Numbered from the stretch's first letter, positions 27,717-38,329 are shown. The stretch is DNA of 64,000 bases from Psychrobacter sanguinis (GCF_020736705.1 NZ_CP085990.1:1488001-1552000), one strand, 5' to 3'. The notes: a model not told the origin generated them from the letters alone. Numbers and translations are program-made.

Positions 27717-30700
27717 TTGAAAGATTTACTCGATATTATGAAAAGCCCTGCCGACAACGGCAAACGTGAATTTGATAGCATTCAGATTTCATTGGCTGCT
27801 CCTGAGACTATTAAGTCATGGTCACATGGTGAAGTAAAAAAACCAGAAACTATTAATTACCGTACCTTTAAGCCTGAGCGTGATGGTCTATTTTGTGCCA
27901 AAATCTTTGGTCCAGTAAAAGATTTTGAGTGTCTTTGTGGTAAATACAAGCGCCGTAAATTCCAAGGCGTAATTTGCGAAAAATGTGGCGTAGAAGTGAC
28001 CACTGCTAAAGTTCGTCGTGACCGTATGGGCCACATCGATTTAGCAAGTCCTGTTGCTCATATTTGGTTCTTAAAATCATTACCAAGCCGCATCGGTTTA
28101 TTACTTGATATGACGCTACGTGATATCGAGCGCGTATTGTATTTTGAAAGCTACGTGGTAACTGATCCAGGTATGACTTCTTTAGAGAAGTATCAGCTAT
28201 TAGATGATGAAGATTATTACAAAGCTTTAGAAGAATTCGGTGATGAGTTCATCGCTAAGATGGGTGCTGAAGCGATTCAAGACCTGTTAAAAGACATCGA
28301 TATTGACGTAGAGATTGATGACTTACGTGAAGCGATTCCTAACACTGGTTCTGAAACTAAGCTTAAAAAGATGTCTAAGCGTCTTAAGTTATTAGAAGCT
28401 TTCCGTGACTCTAATAATAAGCCTGAGTGGATGGTAATGAGCATTTTACCTGTATTACCACCAGATTTACGTCCTCTAGTACCGCTAGAAGGCGGCCGCT
28501 TTGCGACATCAGATCTAAACGATTTATATCGCCGTGTTATTAACCGTAACAACCGTTTAAAGCGTCTTTTAGAACTTAACGCACCAGACATTATCGTACG
28601 TAACGAAAAACGTATGTTGCAAGAGTCAGTAGATGCGTTATTAGATAACGGTCGTCGTGGTCGTGCAATTACTGGTAGTAACAAGCGTCCATTAAAATCG
28701 CTTGCTGACATGATTAAAGGTAAGCAAGGTCGTTTCCGTCAGAACTTACTAGGTAAGCGTGTTGACTATTCAGGTCGTTCGGTAATCGTTGTAGGTCCTA
28801 CATTACGTCTACATCAGTGTGGTCTACCTAAGAAAATGGCACTTGAATTATTCAAGCCATTTACTTACTCGAAACTGTTATCACATGGTATGGCGACTAC
28901 CATCAAGCAAGCTAAAAAGATGGTAGAACGTGAAGAACCACAAGTATGGGATATGCTGGCCATGGTTATCCGTGAGCATCCAGTATTATTAAACCGTGCA
29001 CCAACGTTACACAGATTGGGTCTACAAGCGTTTGAGCCAGTACTAATTGAAGGTAAAGCCATTCAGCTTCACCCACTAGTTTGTACCGCATTTAACGCTG
29101 ACTTCGACGGTGACCAAATGGCAGTACACGTGCCATTAACCCTAGAAGCGCAGTTAGAAGCACGTACCTTGATGATGTCGACCAACAACATCTTATCACC
29201 TGCCAACGGTGATCCGATTATTGTTCCTTCACAAGACGTTGTATTGGGTCTGTACTATATTAGCCGTTCAGCTATTAACGCCAAAGGCGAAGGCATGATC
29301 TTCGCGACCGTTAACGAAGCATTGCGCGCAATTGGTTCAAACGATTTACACGTAAACGCCAAAATTAAAGTTCGTGTTACTGAGACCATCTTTGATGAAG
29401 AAGGTAACTCAACCAAGCAAACCACCTTAAAAGAGACTGTGGCAGGCCGCTTACTTATCTGGAATGTTATGCCTAAAGGTATGCGATTCGAAGAGTGTAA
29501 CGTTGAGATGACTAAGAAAAACATCTCAAAACTAATGAACTCTTGCTACCGTACTCGTGGTGTGAAAGAAAGTGTTATCTTCGCTGACCAATTGATGTAT
29601 TTAGGTTTTGCTCAAGCCACGCTTTCAGGGGTGTCTATCGGTATCGAAGACATGGTTATTCCACCTAAGAAGAAAGAGCTTATTGAAGCGGCAGACGCAG
29701 AAGTACGCGAAATCGAACAGCAGTTCGAACAAGGTTTCGTAACCGCGGGTGAGCGTTATAACAAAGTTGTTGATATTTGGTCACGTACCAATGATAAAGT
29801 CGCAAAAGCGATGATGGACAACTTGTCTACTGACAAAGTAATCAATGCACAAGGCGAAGAAGAAGAGCAGAAATCTTTCAACTCTATCTTCATCATGTCA
29901 GATTCTGGTGCTCGTGGTAGTGCGGCACAGATTCGTCAGTTGGCCGGTATGCGTGGTCTGATGGCTAAACCAGATGGTTCAATCATCGAGACCCCAATTA
30001 AAGCGAACTTCCGTGAAGGTCTATCGGTACTTCAGTACTTCATCTCGACTCACGGTGCACGTAAAGGTCTCGCTGATACAGCATTGAAAACTGCGAACTC
30101 AGGTTACTTAACCCGTCGTCTGGTAGACGTTGCGCAAGATTTGGTTATCACAGAAGATGATTGTGGTACTGAAAAAGGTGTTCGCATGACACCACACATC
30201 CAAGGTGGCGAGATCATCGAGAAGTTAGGTGACCGTGTACTTGGTCGCGTAGTAGCTACTGATGTTATTAGCCGTGAAGATGAAGTGTTGTTGCCAGCAG
30301 GTACCTTAATTGACGAACATGGCGTACAAGTTATCGATGACAATGGTATCGATGAAGTATGGGTACGTTCAGTAATTACTTGTGATGTACCACATGGTGT
30401 TTGTGCCCAGTGTTATGGTCGTGACTTAGCCCGTGGTCATAAAGTGAACATCGGTGAGTCAGTAGGTGTTATGGCTGCTCAGTCAATTGGTGAGCCAGGT
30501 ACTCAGTTAACCATGCGTACGTTCCACGTAGGTGGTGCAGCGAGCTCGACTTCTGTAGATAACAGTATTTCAGCACGTAACACTGGTTTCATCCGTTTCC
30601 ATAACATGAAGACGGTTGAGCACGTTGATGGTCACTTAGTTATCGTATCTCGTTCTGCTGAAATCGGTATTGCTGATGATGTAGGCCGTGAGCGTGAGCG

Positions 30701-31946
30701 CTATAAAGTACCTTATGGTTCAAGTGTTCTAGTGAAAGACGGTGATGAAGTTGAAAGTGGACAGGCTATTGCCAAATGGGATCCACACACTCACCCAATC
30801 ATCACAGAATTCGCTGGTAAAGCACGTTTCAGCGATATTATCGATGGCTCTACTGCCACGGTTAAGATCGATGAAGCGACGGGTATGAGCTCGTTTGAGA
30901 TTCTTGGTTCAAAAGATCGTCCAACCAACTCAAAAGACTTACGTCCAGCGATTATTCTAGACACTACAGCTGGTAAAGAAGTGGTTTACTTCCTACCTGC
31001 TGAAACCATTATCCGTGTGTCTGATGGTGAAGAAGTAACCGCAGGTTCAGTACTAGGTCGTGTGCCACAAGCCACTTCTGGTACTAAAGATATTACCGGT
31101 GGTCTGCCACGCGTTGCTGACTTATTTGAAGCACGTCGTCCGAAAGATCACGCCATTATGGCAGAGATGTCTGGTGTGGTAAGCTTCGGTTCGTCAACCA
31201 AAGGTAAGAACCGCTTTATCATTACTAACGAAGATGGCGAAGTGCATGAAGAGTTGATTCCAAAATGGCGTCAAATCAACGTATTCGAAAACGAAACCGT
31301 TGCTCGTGGTGAGGTTATTGCAGATGGTCCATTAAATCCGCATGATATCTTACGCTTACAAGGCGAAACTGCACTTGCTAACTATATTGTAGATGAAGTA
31401 CAGGATGTATACCGCTTGCAGGGTGTTAAGATCAACGATAAGCACATTGAAGTGATTATCCGTCAGATGCTACGTAAAGTAGAGATTACCGATGCCGGTG
31501 ATTCAAACTACTTCAAGGGCGATCAGGTTGAATACGCTGATGTGAAAGCAATGAACGAAAAACTGCTTGCTGAAGATAAATTCCCAGTACAGTTTGAGCG
31601 TCAATTGTTGGGTATTACCAAAGCCAGCTTGGCAACTGAAAGCTTCATCTCAGCCGCTTCGTTCCAGGAAACTACGCGCGTGTTAACTGCTGCTGCAGTG
31701 ACTGGTAAAGTGGATGAGTTACGTGGCTTGAAAGAAAACGTTGTTGTCGGTCGCTTGATCCCAGCAGGTACAGGTCTTGCTTACCATGCAGCTCGTAAGA
31801 AAGCCAAAGAAGGTAAGGCTGCTTATGACGTAGAAAGCGCATTAGATGCTGCTTTTGACTTAGAAGCAAATACCACCGCTCAAGATTTCAGAAGCTTCGA
31901 CGAAGCATTTGCTCAAGAGCTAAGCCAAGATAAGCCAGGTCAATAA
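27717..31946 (+). CDS. rpoC: DNA-directed RNA polymerase subunit beta'
   Basis: The 1409-residue subunit carries the active site [12 protein letters not shown] (near residue 458), which binds catalytic Mg. Zinc site 1 is [20 protein letters not shown] near residue 70; zinc site 2 uses DDCGTEKG and [15 protein letters not shown]. The start is TTG at 27717 with CGGAG at good spacing and the conserved KDLLDIMK following; no ATG alternative fits. An intrinsic terminator lies 40 bp downstream and closes the operon. Confidence 0.99.
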   Translation: MKDLLDIMKSPADNGKREFDSIQISLAAPETIKSWSHGEVKKPETINYRTFKPERDGLFCAKIFGPVKDFECLCGKYKRRKFQGVICEKCGVEVTTAKVRRDRMGHIDLASPVAHIWFLKSLPSRIGLLLDMTLRDIERVLYFESYVVTDPGMTSLEKYQLLDDEDYYKALEEFGDEFIAKMGAEAIQDLLKDIDIDVEIDDLREAIPNTGSETKLKKMSKRLKLLEAFRDSNNKPEWMVMSILPVLPPDLRPLVPLEGGRFATSDLNDLYRRVINRNNRLKRLLELNAPDIIVRNEKRMLQESVDALLDNGRRGRAITGSNKRPLKSLADMIKGKQGRFRQNLLGKRVDYSGRSVIVVGPTLRLHQCGLPKKMALELFKPFTYSKLLSHGMATTIKQAKKMVEREEPQVWDMLAMVIREHPVLLNRAPTLHRLGLQAFEPVLIEGKAIQLHPLVCTAFNADFDGDQMAVHVPLTLEAQLEARTLMMSTNNILSPANGDPIIVPSQDVVLGLYYISRSAINAKGEGMIFATVNEALRAIGSNDLHVNAKIKVRVTETIFDEEGNSTKQTTLKETVAGRLLIWNVMPKGMRFEECNVEMTKKNISKLMNSCYRTRGVKESVIFADQLMYLGFAQATLSGVSIGIEDMVIPPKKKELIEAADAEVREIEQQFEQGFVTAGERYNKVVDIWSRTNDKVAKAMMDNLSTDKVINAQGEEEEQKSFNSIFIMSDSGARGSAAQIRQLAGMRGLMAKPDGSIIETPIKANFREGLSVLQYFISTHGARKGLADTALKTANSGYLTRRLVDVAQDLVITEDDCGTEKGVRMTPHIQGGEIIEKLGDRVLGRVVATDVISREDEVLLPAGTLIDEHGVQVIDDNGIDEVWVRSVITCDVPHGVCAQCYGRDLARGHKVNIGESVGVMAAQSIGEPGTQLTMRTFHVGGAASSTSVDNSISARNTGFIRFHNMKTVEHVDGHLVIVSRSAEIGIADDVGRERERYKVPYGSSVLVKDGDEVESGQAIAKWDPHTHPIITEFAGKARFSDIIDGSTATVKIDEATGMSSFEILGSKDRPTNSKDLRPAIILDTTAGKEVVYFLPAETIIRVSDGEEVTAGSVLGRVPQATSGTKDITGGLPRVADLFEARRPKDHAIMAEMSGVVSFGSSTKGKNRFIITNEDGEVHEELIPKWRQINVFENETVARGEVIADGPLNPHDILRLQGETALANYIVDEVQDVYRLQGVKINDKHIEVIIRQMLRKVEITDAGDSNYFKGDQVEYADVKAMNEKLLAEDKFPVQFERQLLGITKASLATESFISAASFQETTRVLTAAAVTGKVDELRGLKENVVVGRLIPAGTGLAYHAARKKAKEGKAAYDVESALDAAFDLEANTTAQDFRSFDEAFAQELSQDKPGQ

Positions 31947-31986
31947 GCTTTGCCTGTTTGATTTTGTTTAATCGAAAAAATAATTA

Positions 31987-32018
31987 AAAAAATCCGGCCT
32001 TAGGGTCGGATTTTTTTT
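31987..32018 (+). terminator. Intrinsic terminator of rpoBC
   Basis: The stem AAATCCGGCC / GGTCGGATTT has a four-base loop TTAG and T8 tail. Confidence 0.92.
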
Positions 32019-32383
32019 ATTTAAATAAAAGATGATATATCAGTCAGTTAACAACCTTTAAGTAAGGATTCAAATACAATTTTGCCTATCTTTAATAATA
32101 ATCATAGTTCACAGTTGGAAAATGAACTTGATTCAGTATCGATAAGGCTTTATAACTATAGAAGGGATTAAATATAGAAAAGGATTCCCTTAGAAAAAGG
32201 GGCTTTAGAAAGAATTATTTTTAGAGTTTTAACTAAAGTTACTATTTGTTTAACTTGCCTGTATTGTAAGAATAGTAAACTTCAGTCTATATTGAATAAT
32301 AAATTAATAATCACAAATTAAATTTTTAGTTATTTCTTTGGTTATTTTTCTTTAGTTATCGTGTTTAAGTCTTTGAGGCCATC
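32019..32383. other. Intergenic region after rpoC
   Basis: The 365-bp very AT-rich sequence has no gene visible. It presumably contains the promoter of the next gene; no confident -35/-10 pair was found. Confidence 0.4.
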
Positions 32384-33103
32384 ATGAAAAAATCCATCCT
32401 ATTAATATCTGCTTTATTAACAGCAGGGTCTATGAGTGCCTATGCTGAAGATAAGACCCCAGACTGTGATAGCTTAAATATTATGCTGATGTCTATGAAA
32501 GATGGCTTGGATATCAATGCCAACTGGAAGATTAAAGATACAGCAACCAATAGGTTTAAGACGGTGAGTATGGGCGACTTAAACAAATCTGCAGATCCTA
32601 GCTTTGCGATTACTTGCCCTGATTTTAGTGCCAACTACGATGGCAATGTCTTAAAAATGAAGGCTGACAATTATCAAGGTATTATCGATCATCTTTATAA
32701 GCAGTTGAATCGAGGTGTCGATTTATATAACTACCGTTGGTATACCAATCCTAAATCTAAAACCAATTTTAAAGTGGACAAATATAGCTTTGATCTGGAA
32801 AGGTTGGTACTGACGGATGGCTATATAAAAATGCCTGAAGGAGGCAGTATCAGTAAGAAACAAGCTTTTATACCCAATCAAGCGGTTATTAGCTATAAGA
32901 TTGATGGGGGTAACTTAAAACCGATGTTGGCCAATAAGAATGTGTCGAAATATTCTGCTGATTTTAAAGCCGCTAAAACCATCGATATTTATCATAAGAA
33001 TCCAAATATGGGGCGTAAAGGCTTCGGAGTAGAGCGGATTTTTGTAGACAAAGAAAACGGCACTTTGGAAATTTATAAAAATCATGCTTATCCTGTCCAA
33101 TAG
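32384..33103 (+). CDS. Exported protein of unknown function
   Basis: I do not recognise this family. The 239-residue product has a clean signal peptide (MKKSILLISALLTAGSMSAYA, cleavage before EDK) and a hydrophilic mature part with two cysteines (PDCDSLN, ITCPDFS) that could form a disulphide in the periplasm. It is rich in Lys, Asp and Tyr and has no membrane segments. ATG 32384 has GAGG five bases upstream. It stands alone between the rpoC terminator and a small hairpin terminator at 33208. Confidence 0.7.
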   Translation: MKKSILLISALLTAGSMSAYAEDKTPDCDSLNIMLMSMKDGLDINANWKIKDTATNRFKTVSMGDLNKSADPSFAITCPDFSANYDGNVLKMKADNYQGIIDHLYKQLNRGVDLYNYRWYTNPKSKTNFKVDKYSFDLERLVLTDGYIKMPEGGSISKKQAFIPNQAVISYKIDGGNLKPMLANKNVSKYSADFKAAKTIDIYHKNPNMGRKGFGVERIFVDKENGTLEIYKNHAYPVQ

Positions 33104-33207
33104 TGTTTTATTGATTATTAAGGCTATAAATTTTTAATATTAGGCTTGGTTTTATTATGCTTTTAACGGTATTACCTGCCTGATAATGGCGTCTTAGAGA
33201 CCCTGAC

Positions 33208-33235
33208 AACCGCTTATATTGTAGGCGGTTTTTTT
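33208..33235 (+). terminator. Intrinsic terminator of the 32384-33103 gene
   Basis: AACCGC / GCGGTT stem, 11-nt loop, seven T's. Confidence 0.7.
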
Positions 33236-33320
33236 GTAATATCTATGGTGATGAAGGTAATATAAACGATATTTTTATGGTACATTTAACGCTTATATTA
33301 GTGGCTAGTTAGAGGCGAAA

Positions 33321-33830
33321 ATGGCAGACAAAGGCAGAGTGGCTCGTTATCAAGCAGATCGTACCAATCAGAAGTTTTATTTTTGTAGAATTGCTTGTAA
33401 GCAAGCAGGAGATACCGCCGATAAGCAGTTATACCAAGCTTACTGCGAGACCGCTATTTTTCATCTGCAGAGCGCGCTTTGGGCTTTTTTACAAGAGTTG
33501 GCGCATTTTTATAACTTAGACACCAGTCAGCCGACAGTTTCGTATATCGAAACCGCTTTAGAGAAAAAGACTTTAATATCACCAGAATTGCAACGTATTA
33601 AAATCTCGCTAGAGTCTGGTGTATTGGCCAATGTGGCCAAAGCCTATCAGCGTTGTCAGTATGCACCAGCACCTGACACTAAGGGCTTAGAAACCTCTAG
33701 TCAAGATTTGATCGTCAATGTGGTAACGTTGTCTAACCAATGGTTACCGGATGAACAAACCATTCGTGAGTGGCGTACAGAGTTTATGACATTAGTGGAT
33801 GAGATGCGTGGCGGCATGGTGGAATACTAG
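33321..33830 (+). CDS. Small helical cytosolic protein, DUF6586-like
   Basis: The 169-residue protein is probably all alpha-helical. RTNQKFYFCRIACKQAG and YCETAIFHLQSALWAFLQELAHFY resemble a family (DUF6586/PasA-type) that I recall from Pseudomonas and Acinetobacter, with no established function. It has no signal peptide or membrane helix. AGAGGC precedes ATG 33321. It is convergent with the DUF4442 gene and shares a bidirectional terminator with it. Confidence 0.6.
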   Translation: MADKGRVARYQADRTNQKFYFCRIACKQAGDTADKQLYQAYCETAIFHLQSALWAFLQELAHFYNLDTSQPTVSYIETALEKKTLISPELQRIKISLESGVLANVAKAYQRCQYAPAPDTKGLETSSQDLIVNVVTLSNQWLPDEQTIREWRTEFMTLVDEMRGGMVEY

Positions 33831-33879
33831 CCGAATTAGACGCTAGTATCCAAAGGTCTAAATTAGAATTGTTGGCAAT

Positions 33880-33917
33880 AAAAAAGGCACTGCTGACTAT
33901 CAGCAGTGCCTTTTTTA
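33880..33917. terminator. Bidirectional terminator
   Basis: A perfect 15-bp stem AAAAAGGCACTGCTG / CAGCAGTGCCTTTTT has loop ACTAT between convergent genes. The T-run on one side and A-run on the other allow termination both ways. Confidence 0.92.
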
Positions 33918-33957
33918 TTGAGTTTGTTTGGCTTTGATTAAGCTGTGGAAGATGGTT

Positions 33958-34650
33958 TTATTTCGTTTTACCCTCACGGCGCTGTTTAAGCTCAGATTTT
34001 GGAATCCAAGCCCAAGTCATTTCTACCATAATGGGAGCACGGTCACTATCAGAGTTACGGTCCTCGATGACGCAAGGAATGACCATCTCACCTTTTGGGG
34101 TGTCTAGAATATACTGACGCTGTTCATCATTTAGAGTCGCTATTGCCGCCATCTGTCCTTTTTTAACCGGACGATAGAAGTTCACTTCATAAGACTTAAC
34201 CAGTAAGATTCTATCTGACGGTAGGTTCATTGCCAAAACAAAGCCCGTCGCCGTCTCTGCTAATAGCGTTACTGCCACAGCATGTACCGAACCGATGTGG
34301 TTTTGGACCCCTTTTTTATTCTCTAAGCTAACCACTAATTTGTTTGGGGTCACCTCTTCGTAAACAATGCCTGTAGTGCCGACATAAGGTACAAGCTTGC
34401 TAAAAGCTTTGGTCAGCACAAAAGATTGAGTCGATTTAGGCAGTAATTGCACCGCCTTTAGGATTTTGGTAAAAGGATTGCTAATTTCTTTAGATTGAAT
34501 GCTGGCAGAGGCGCCCTGATCAGCAGTATTATTTTTCGACTGGGTTGCCTTAAAAGGCAGGTTTAGTTGAGCGGCTATAGTGGCTGCTTTCTCAGCCGTG
34601 GCTTTTTTAGTAGATGACACTTGCTGTATAAAGTTTGATAACTGGCTCAT
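33958..34650 (-). CDS. DUF4442 hotdog-fold protein (possible acyl-CoA thioesterase)
   Basis: The 230-residue protein has a polar ~60-residue N-terminus and then a hotdog-fold domain of the DUF4442/PaaI-like kind: GIVYEEVTPNKLVVSLENKK, NHIGSVHAVAVTLLAETATG and KSYEVNFYRPVKKGQMAAIA. The NHIGSVHA segment is the usual catalytic-loop position. The substrate is unknown; an acyl-CoA thioesterase role is inference. ATG 34650 with AAAGGA upstream is preferred to 34665. It is divergent from the McrB-type gene across 186 bp. Confidence 0.75.
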   Translation of the reverse strand: MSQLSNFIQQVSSTKKATAEKAATIAAQLNLPFKATQSKNNTADQGASASIQSKEISNPFTKILKAVQLLPKSTQSFVLTKAFSKLVPYVGTTGIVYEEVTPNKLVVSLENKKGVQNHIGSVHAVAVTLLAETATGFVLAMNLPSDRILLVKSYEVNFYRPVKKGQMAAIATLNDEQRQYILDTPKGEMVIPCVIEDRNSDSDRAPIMVEMTWAWIPKSELKQRREGKTK

Positions 34651-34836
34651 AACGCGTCCTTTCATGGTTAGAGTTAACTTTTAGGGTTACAATGAGATAG
34701 TAAAATTGGATAAGAATGAAAATAGTATAGCAAAACCATATCCCAATAAGAGATGATACAGCGGTCATAAAAAATAGTTGCTGATTGAAAGTAAATAACG
34801 TCCTTAAGATTTTGATATAAACAGTGAAGAGATATT

Positions 34837-36309
34837 TTGAATAACCAACAGATACCAATGCCTGACCAACCGACCAACGTAATTTTTACCGGTGTTGCAG
34901 GAACCGGTAAGACGCACCGACTGCTTGAGATTCAGAAGCGTTATGATGAATCTGTAGATACTTCATGGGACAGTTGGCGAGTACAGCAAGTCAGTCATTA
35001 TGGCTGGTGTGAAATCGTGTGTGCGGTGTTGCTACTAGAAGATAGATTGATGACGGTGCCGGAGATGATGCGTCATCCGTTGGTCGCCGATAAGGCCGCA
35101 GTCAATAAGCGCAATGAAAATATTAACCAGACCTTATGGGTGCAGTTGAACAAACATGCCCATCCAGAGTCAGTGACCGTTAATAGTACTCAGCGCTCGG
35201 CTAATTATTATTTTGATAAAACACAAACCAGTCAATGGTTTTTATTGGACGATGTAAAAGACATATTAAGAGACCGCTTATCAGAGTTACTAGCGTTGTA
35301 TGAAGGGCAGGGTAGAGAGTACTATACCCAAAAATTTGTGGTTAGCCGCAGCTGCTTAGTAAGCTTTCATCAGTCTTACGGCTATGATGAATTTGTAGAA
35401 GGTATCCGGCCCCGTATTAATCCACAGACTGGTCAAATGCAATACGAGATACAGCAAGGAGCTTTTTTAGAGCTGTGTACTAAAGCCAGTAATGATCCCA
35501 ATCACCGTTATGCCATGCTCATTGATGAGATCAATCGTGCCAATACTTCTCAAGTATTTGGTGAGCTGATTAGTGTCATAGAAGCCAGTAAACGGGCAGG
35601 TGGGTCTACCCCCATGAGTGTGCGTTTGGCCTACTCTGGGCGTCCCTTTATAGTGCCTAGTAACGTTGATATCTACGCCACCATGAACACTCAAGATCGC
35701 TCGTTGGTGACCTTAGATACTGCCTTTAGAAGACGCTTTGATTTTATCACTTGTTATCCGGACAGCTCAGTGCTGACAGCGGTTAAAGATGAGTCAGGAA
35801 ACAGTGTCAATTTAGCGGCACTAATGCAAGCTTTGAATCAGCGTATGTTGACTTTATTTGGTGCAGAAGCGCAGCTGGGTCATGCCTATTTCATGGATAT
35901 TAATGATATTGCTCAGCTGGCCAAGCGTCTCTATCGTCAAATTATTCCTCAAATTATTGAGTATATAAAACATGGTGCAGCCCCTAGCCAGATTGGAACA
36001 TTATTGGCACAAGTGTTGTACGGAGGGGGCGATAACGAAGGGTTATCCGCTAATTCTGAACGGCTTAGTTTGTTGCAGTCCAATCTAGACACTAAGTCTC
36101 AACAAGACTCTTACTTAGGCGTAAGTGGAATAAGTGGGATAAGTGGTATAAACAGCGCCAGTCAGTCGACTACTTCAGCAATTCTAGGATTAAGTTCTGA
36201 TTTTGTCAGCGTGGCTACTGAAAGTGCTATTGATTCAACGAGCGTATACTTTACGGCTAAGCCTTACCAGTTACTTTATGCCAGCTATTTGTCTACACAG
36301 GAGTTATAA
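34837..36309 (+). CDS. mcrB: McrB-type AAA+ GTPase of a modification-dependent restriction system
   Basis: The 490-residue protein has an McrB-type AAA+ core: Walker A GVAGTGKT (residues 19-26), the McrB-specific SFHQSYGYDEFVEGIRPRI (176-194), Walker B AMLIDEINRAN, sensor NVDIYATMNTQDRSL, and arginine finger TAFRRRFDF. Unlike E. coli McrB there is no N-terminal methyl-DNA-binding domain; Walker A begins 18 residues from the start. Instead about 150 residues (27-175; HYGWCEIVCAVLLLEDRLMT, YYFDKTQTSQWFLLDD) sit between Walker A and FHQS, with a winged-helix look. The C-terminus has an (SGI) repeat. The start is TTG 34837; ATG 34858 is a close alternative. It ends 3 bp before mcrC and should drive McrC DNA cleavage by GTP hydrolysis. 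Confidence 0.87.
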   Translation: MNNQQIPMPDQPTNVIFTGVAGTGKTHRLLEIQKRYDESVDTSWDSWRVQQVSHYGWCEIVCAVLLLEDRLMTVPEMMRHPLVADKAAVNKRNENINQTLWVQLNKHAHPESVTVNSTQRSANYYFDKTQTSQWFLLDDVKDILRDRLSELLALYEGQGREYYTQKFVVSRSCLVSFHQSYGYDEFVEGIRPRINPQTGQMQYEIQQGAFLELCTKASNDPNHRYAMLIDEINRANTSQVFGELISVIEASKRAGGSTPMSVRLAYSGRPFIVPSNVDIYATMNTQDRSLVTLDTAFRRRFDFITCYPDSSVLTAVKDESGNSVNLAALMQALNQRMLTLFGAEAQLGHAYFMDINDIAQLAKRLYRQIIPQIIEYIKHGAAPSQIGTLLAQVLYGGGDNEGLSANSERLSLLQSNLDTKSQQDSYLGVSGISGISGINSASQSTTSAILGLSSDFVSVATESAIDSTSVYFTAKPYQLLYASYLSTQEL

Positions 36310-36312
36310 CCT

Positions 36313-37884
36313 TTGTATTCTAAGGCAATAGTACAGCCGTTAAATAGGGCGGGTAGCTCCTCTAGGATGAGCTGTTTAGAGCATCAACGGCTGACTCAAG
36401 CAGATTTTGCCCATGCTGCAGACTTTGAGTATCTAATCAAACATGAGCTACCTTGTTTTAGTATTGAAGTTAGACGAGGTCAGTTAAGTTTATTGGTGGG
36501 ACATTATTTGTCAAAGATAATTCTGCCAAGTGGGCTGAGCTTGGAGATATTGCCAAAAATTACCTCTGCTCAGTCAGACATTAGGGTAGCCTCTAATCAG
36601 ACAGATAGTTTTCATAAGGACATTGTCCGAGCTCGAGAGTGGGTGGCTGCTATGCTACAAGATATTGCTCATGATAAGTTGGGCAAAGCCATCCCTGCCA
36701 TAAATTTAGCAGCTATTGAGTCTTTCAGTGATTCAGAAATAGATAATGACTGGAGTCATTTCTCGGCGCTTGCTCTGTCTTTTCCAGAATCGCAACCTCA
36801 GTTGAATCAAAAAAATCAACAGCCAAAGTCATCACTTGATGCGCCGTGGTACCAAGGTTTGCTAGTCAGAATTAGTGAAGTCCTGCAGCAAGCAGCTGGC
36901 ATTTTACCCAATCGCTATCAAACCCAAGTCAATAATAGACCCAAAGCGCAAGGTAAAATCAATCTAAGCGCACAATTAAAGAACAACTGGCATCGACCAC
37001 ATTATTTATACACTGAGCATTCGGTATTTGCCTCGGATGAATTATTGGCTCAGTTTTTGTCTACTGCTTGGCAATGCTGGCAACAGCTGTCTCAAAACTC
37101 GCCTATACCTACCAATCGGCAAACGCCAGAGAGTTTACGAGGCATTCAAACGCTGCCGCCATCCCAATGGGCAGTCACTTATCACAAAATCCAAAATGAT
37201 AAATCTGCTTGGATGTCGCAATTCACTACTATGCAAGCGCAGACCATAACGGATGCTATTGAGTGGTCTTGGTGGCTATTAACGCACAGTAACATAAATA
37301 GCGCACCGCACGATCAGGTGAGAGAGAATTGGAAGGTAGAAGGTCTGCCCATGCCCGCTTTGATGATTAATATGAATCATGCTTTCGAGCGGTGGGTATT
37401 GGGCAAACTATACAATTGGGTCAGCGATAATTTAGTATCAAGTCGGCTGGTTATTCAGCCAAAGTTCGATTGGCTGCATCAAAAACTACCGTCATCTAAT
37501 CCTTTAGCAACTTCCTCGAAACAGACTGGAGAGAAGAGTAGCGTCAGTATAAAAGATACAACTCAACATAGAGTAATACAAAAGCTGATACCGGATGCCT
37601 GTATCGTAACTGCAGAGGGGAAGATTAGTCATGTCATTGATATTAAATATAAGACGATTGAAGGTATTGCCCAAGTAAGTGGGGCAGACTGGCAACAGTT
37701 GTATGTGTATCAGCAGCATCTGCAATGTAAAAATGCGTGGTTAATTTATCCCATGACAAAAAAATTTACAGAAAGGCTTGACGTTCTGGCTGATTTCAAC
37801 GAGAATAGGCAGTCAAATCAGGGAGGTACTGCACAAATGAGTGCTATACCCTTTAATCCTTACCGAGGGTTACTACTGATTTAA
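36313..37884 (+). CDS. mcrC: McrC-type restriction endonuclease subunit
   Basis: The 523-residue partner of the preceding McrB has the McrC N-terminal signature LSLEILPKI (near residue 76), MNHAFERWVLGKLYNWV (near 354), and a PD-(D/E)XK nuclease: PD at 427-428 and DIK at 443-445 in HVIDIKYK, followed by a conserved Gln/Tyr helix (QQLYVYQQHL). It is longer than E. coli McrC (348) because of polar insertions near 155-175 and 390-425. The start is TTG 36313 with GGAG ten bases upstream, 3 bp after mcrB; the first ATG is 18 codons in. Together they should cut foreign modified DNA. No methylase is adjacent, as expected for a type IV-like system. Confidence 0.87.
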   Translation: MYSKAIVQPLNRAGSSSRMSCLEHQRLTQADFAHAADFEYLIKHELPCFSIEVRRGQLSLLVGHYLSKIILPSGLSLEILPKITSAQSDIRVASNQTDSFHKDIVRAREWVAAMLQDIAHDKLGKAIPAINLAAIESFSDSEIDNDWSHFSALALSFPESQPQLNQKNQQPKSSLDAPWYQGLLVRISEVLQQAAGILPNRYQTQVNNRPKAQGKINLSAQLKNNWHRPHYLYTEHSVFASDELLAQFLSTAWQCWQQLSQNSPIPTNRQTPESLRGIQTLPPSQWAVTYHKIQNDKSAWMSQFTTMQAQTITDAIEWSWWLLTHSNINSAPHDQVRENWKVEGLPMPALMINMNHAFERWVLGKLYNWVSDNLVSSRLVIQPKFDWLHQKLPSSNPLATSSKQTGEKSSVSIKDTTQHRVIQKLIPDACIVTAEGKISHVIDIKYKTIEGIAQVSGADWQQLYVYQQHLQCKNAWLIYPMTKKFTERLDVLADFNENRQSNQGGTAQMSAIPFNPYRGLLLI

Positions 37885-37943
37885 GTGTTTTATAATAGAG
37901 TCTGTACTTTTTTGAAATTTTTTAAAAAAAGATAAAAAAAGTG

Positions 37944-37972
37944 TTGACAAGATTGAAGTTTAATCCTATTAT
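37944..37972 (+). promoter_or_regulatory. Promoter of tRNA-Pro
   Basis: A consensus TTGACA (37944-37949), 17-bp spacer and TATTAT (37967-37972), preceded by A-runs (37915-37940) that may act as an UP element. The tRNA begins 80 bp downstream. Confidence 0.8.
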
Positions 37973-38052
37973 ATGCACCTCGATAGCGATGACGCACTCG
38001 ATTAGCTTAATCAAAACGTTTTCAAAGTCGTAAAGTAAAAAAAGTAAAATAT

Positions 38053-38129
<77 letters not shown>

Positions 38130-38140
38130 CTTTTTATTAG

Positions 38141-38160
38141 AGCCTTACAGGCTTTTTTTT
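38141..38160 (+). terminator. Terminator after tRNA-Pro
   Basis: Short stem AGCCT / AGGCT with TAC loop and eight T's. Confidence 0.65.
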
Positions 38161-38181
38161 ATGCTTTAAATAAGACATTTG

Positions 38182-38210
38182 TTGCTTATTACGCTATATA
38201 TGTTTTAATA
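38182..38210 (+). promoter_or_regulatory. Candidate promoter of tRNA-Arg/His
   Basis: TTGCTT (38182-38187), 17-bp spacer, TTAATA (38205-38210), between the tRNA-Pro terminator and tRNA-Arg. Confidence 0.4.
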
Positions 38211-38252
38211 ACAGTGTGGTTCGAATAACAACGATGTTAGTTAGCACTATGA

Positions 38253-38329
38253 GCGCCTGTAGCTCAGTTGGATAGAGCATCTGCCTTCTAAGCAGGTGGT
38301 CGCAGGTTCGAATCCTGCCAGGCGCACCA
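38253..38329 (+). tRNA. tRNA-Arg (anticodon TCT)
   Basis: Acceptor GCGCCTG pairs with CAGGCGC. The anticodon loop is CTTCTAA. CCA is encoded. Confidence 0.97.

Noticed and set aside
28277..28711. A 144-residue minus-strand frame inside rpoC
   Set aside because: Shadow of rpoC; Arg/Ser/Leu-rich without any recognisable domain.
34666..34836. A missing N-terminal McrB domain hidden upstream by a frameshift
   Set aside because: Only 186 bp separate mcrB from the divergent DUF4442 gene start; a ~160-residue domain does not fit.
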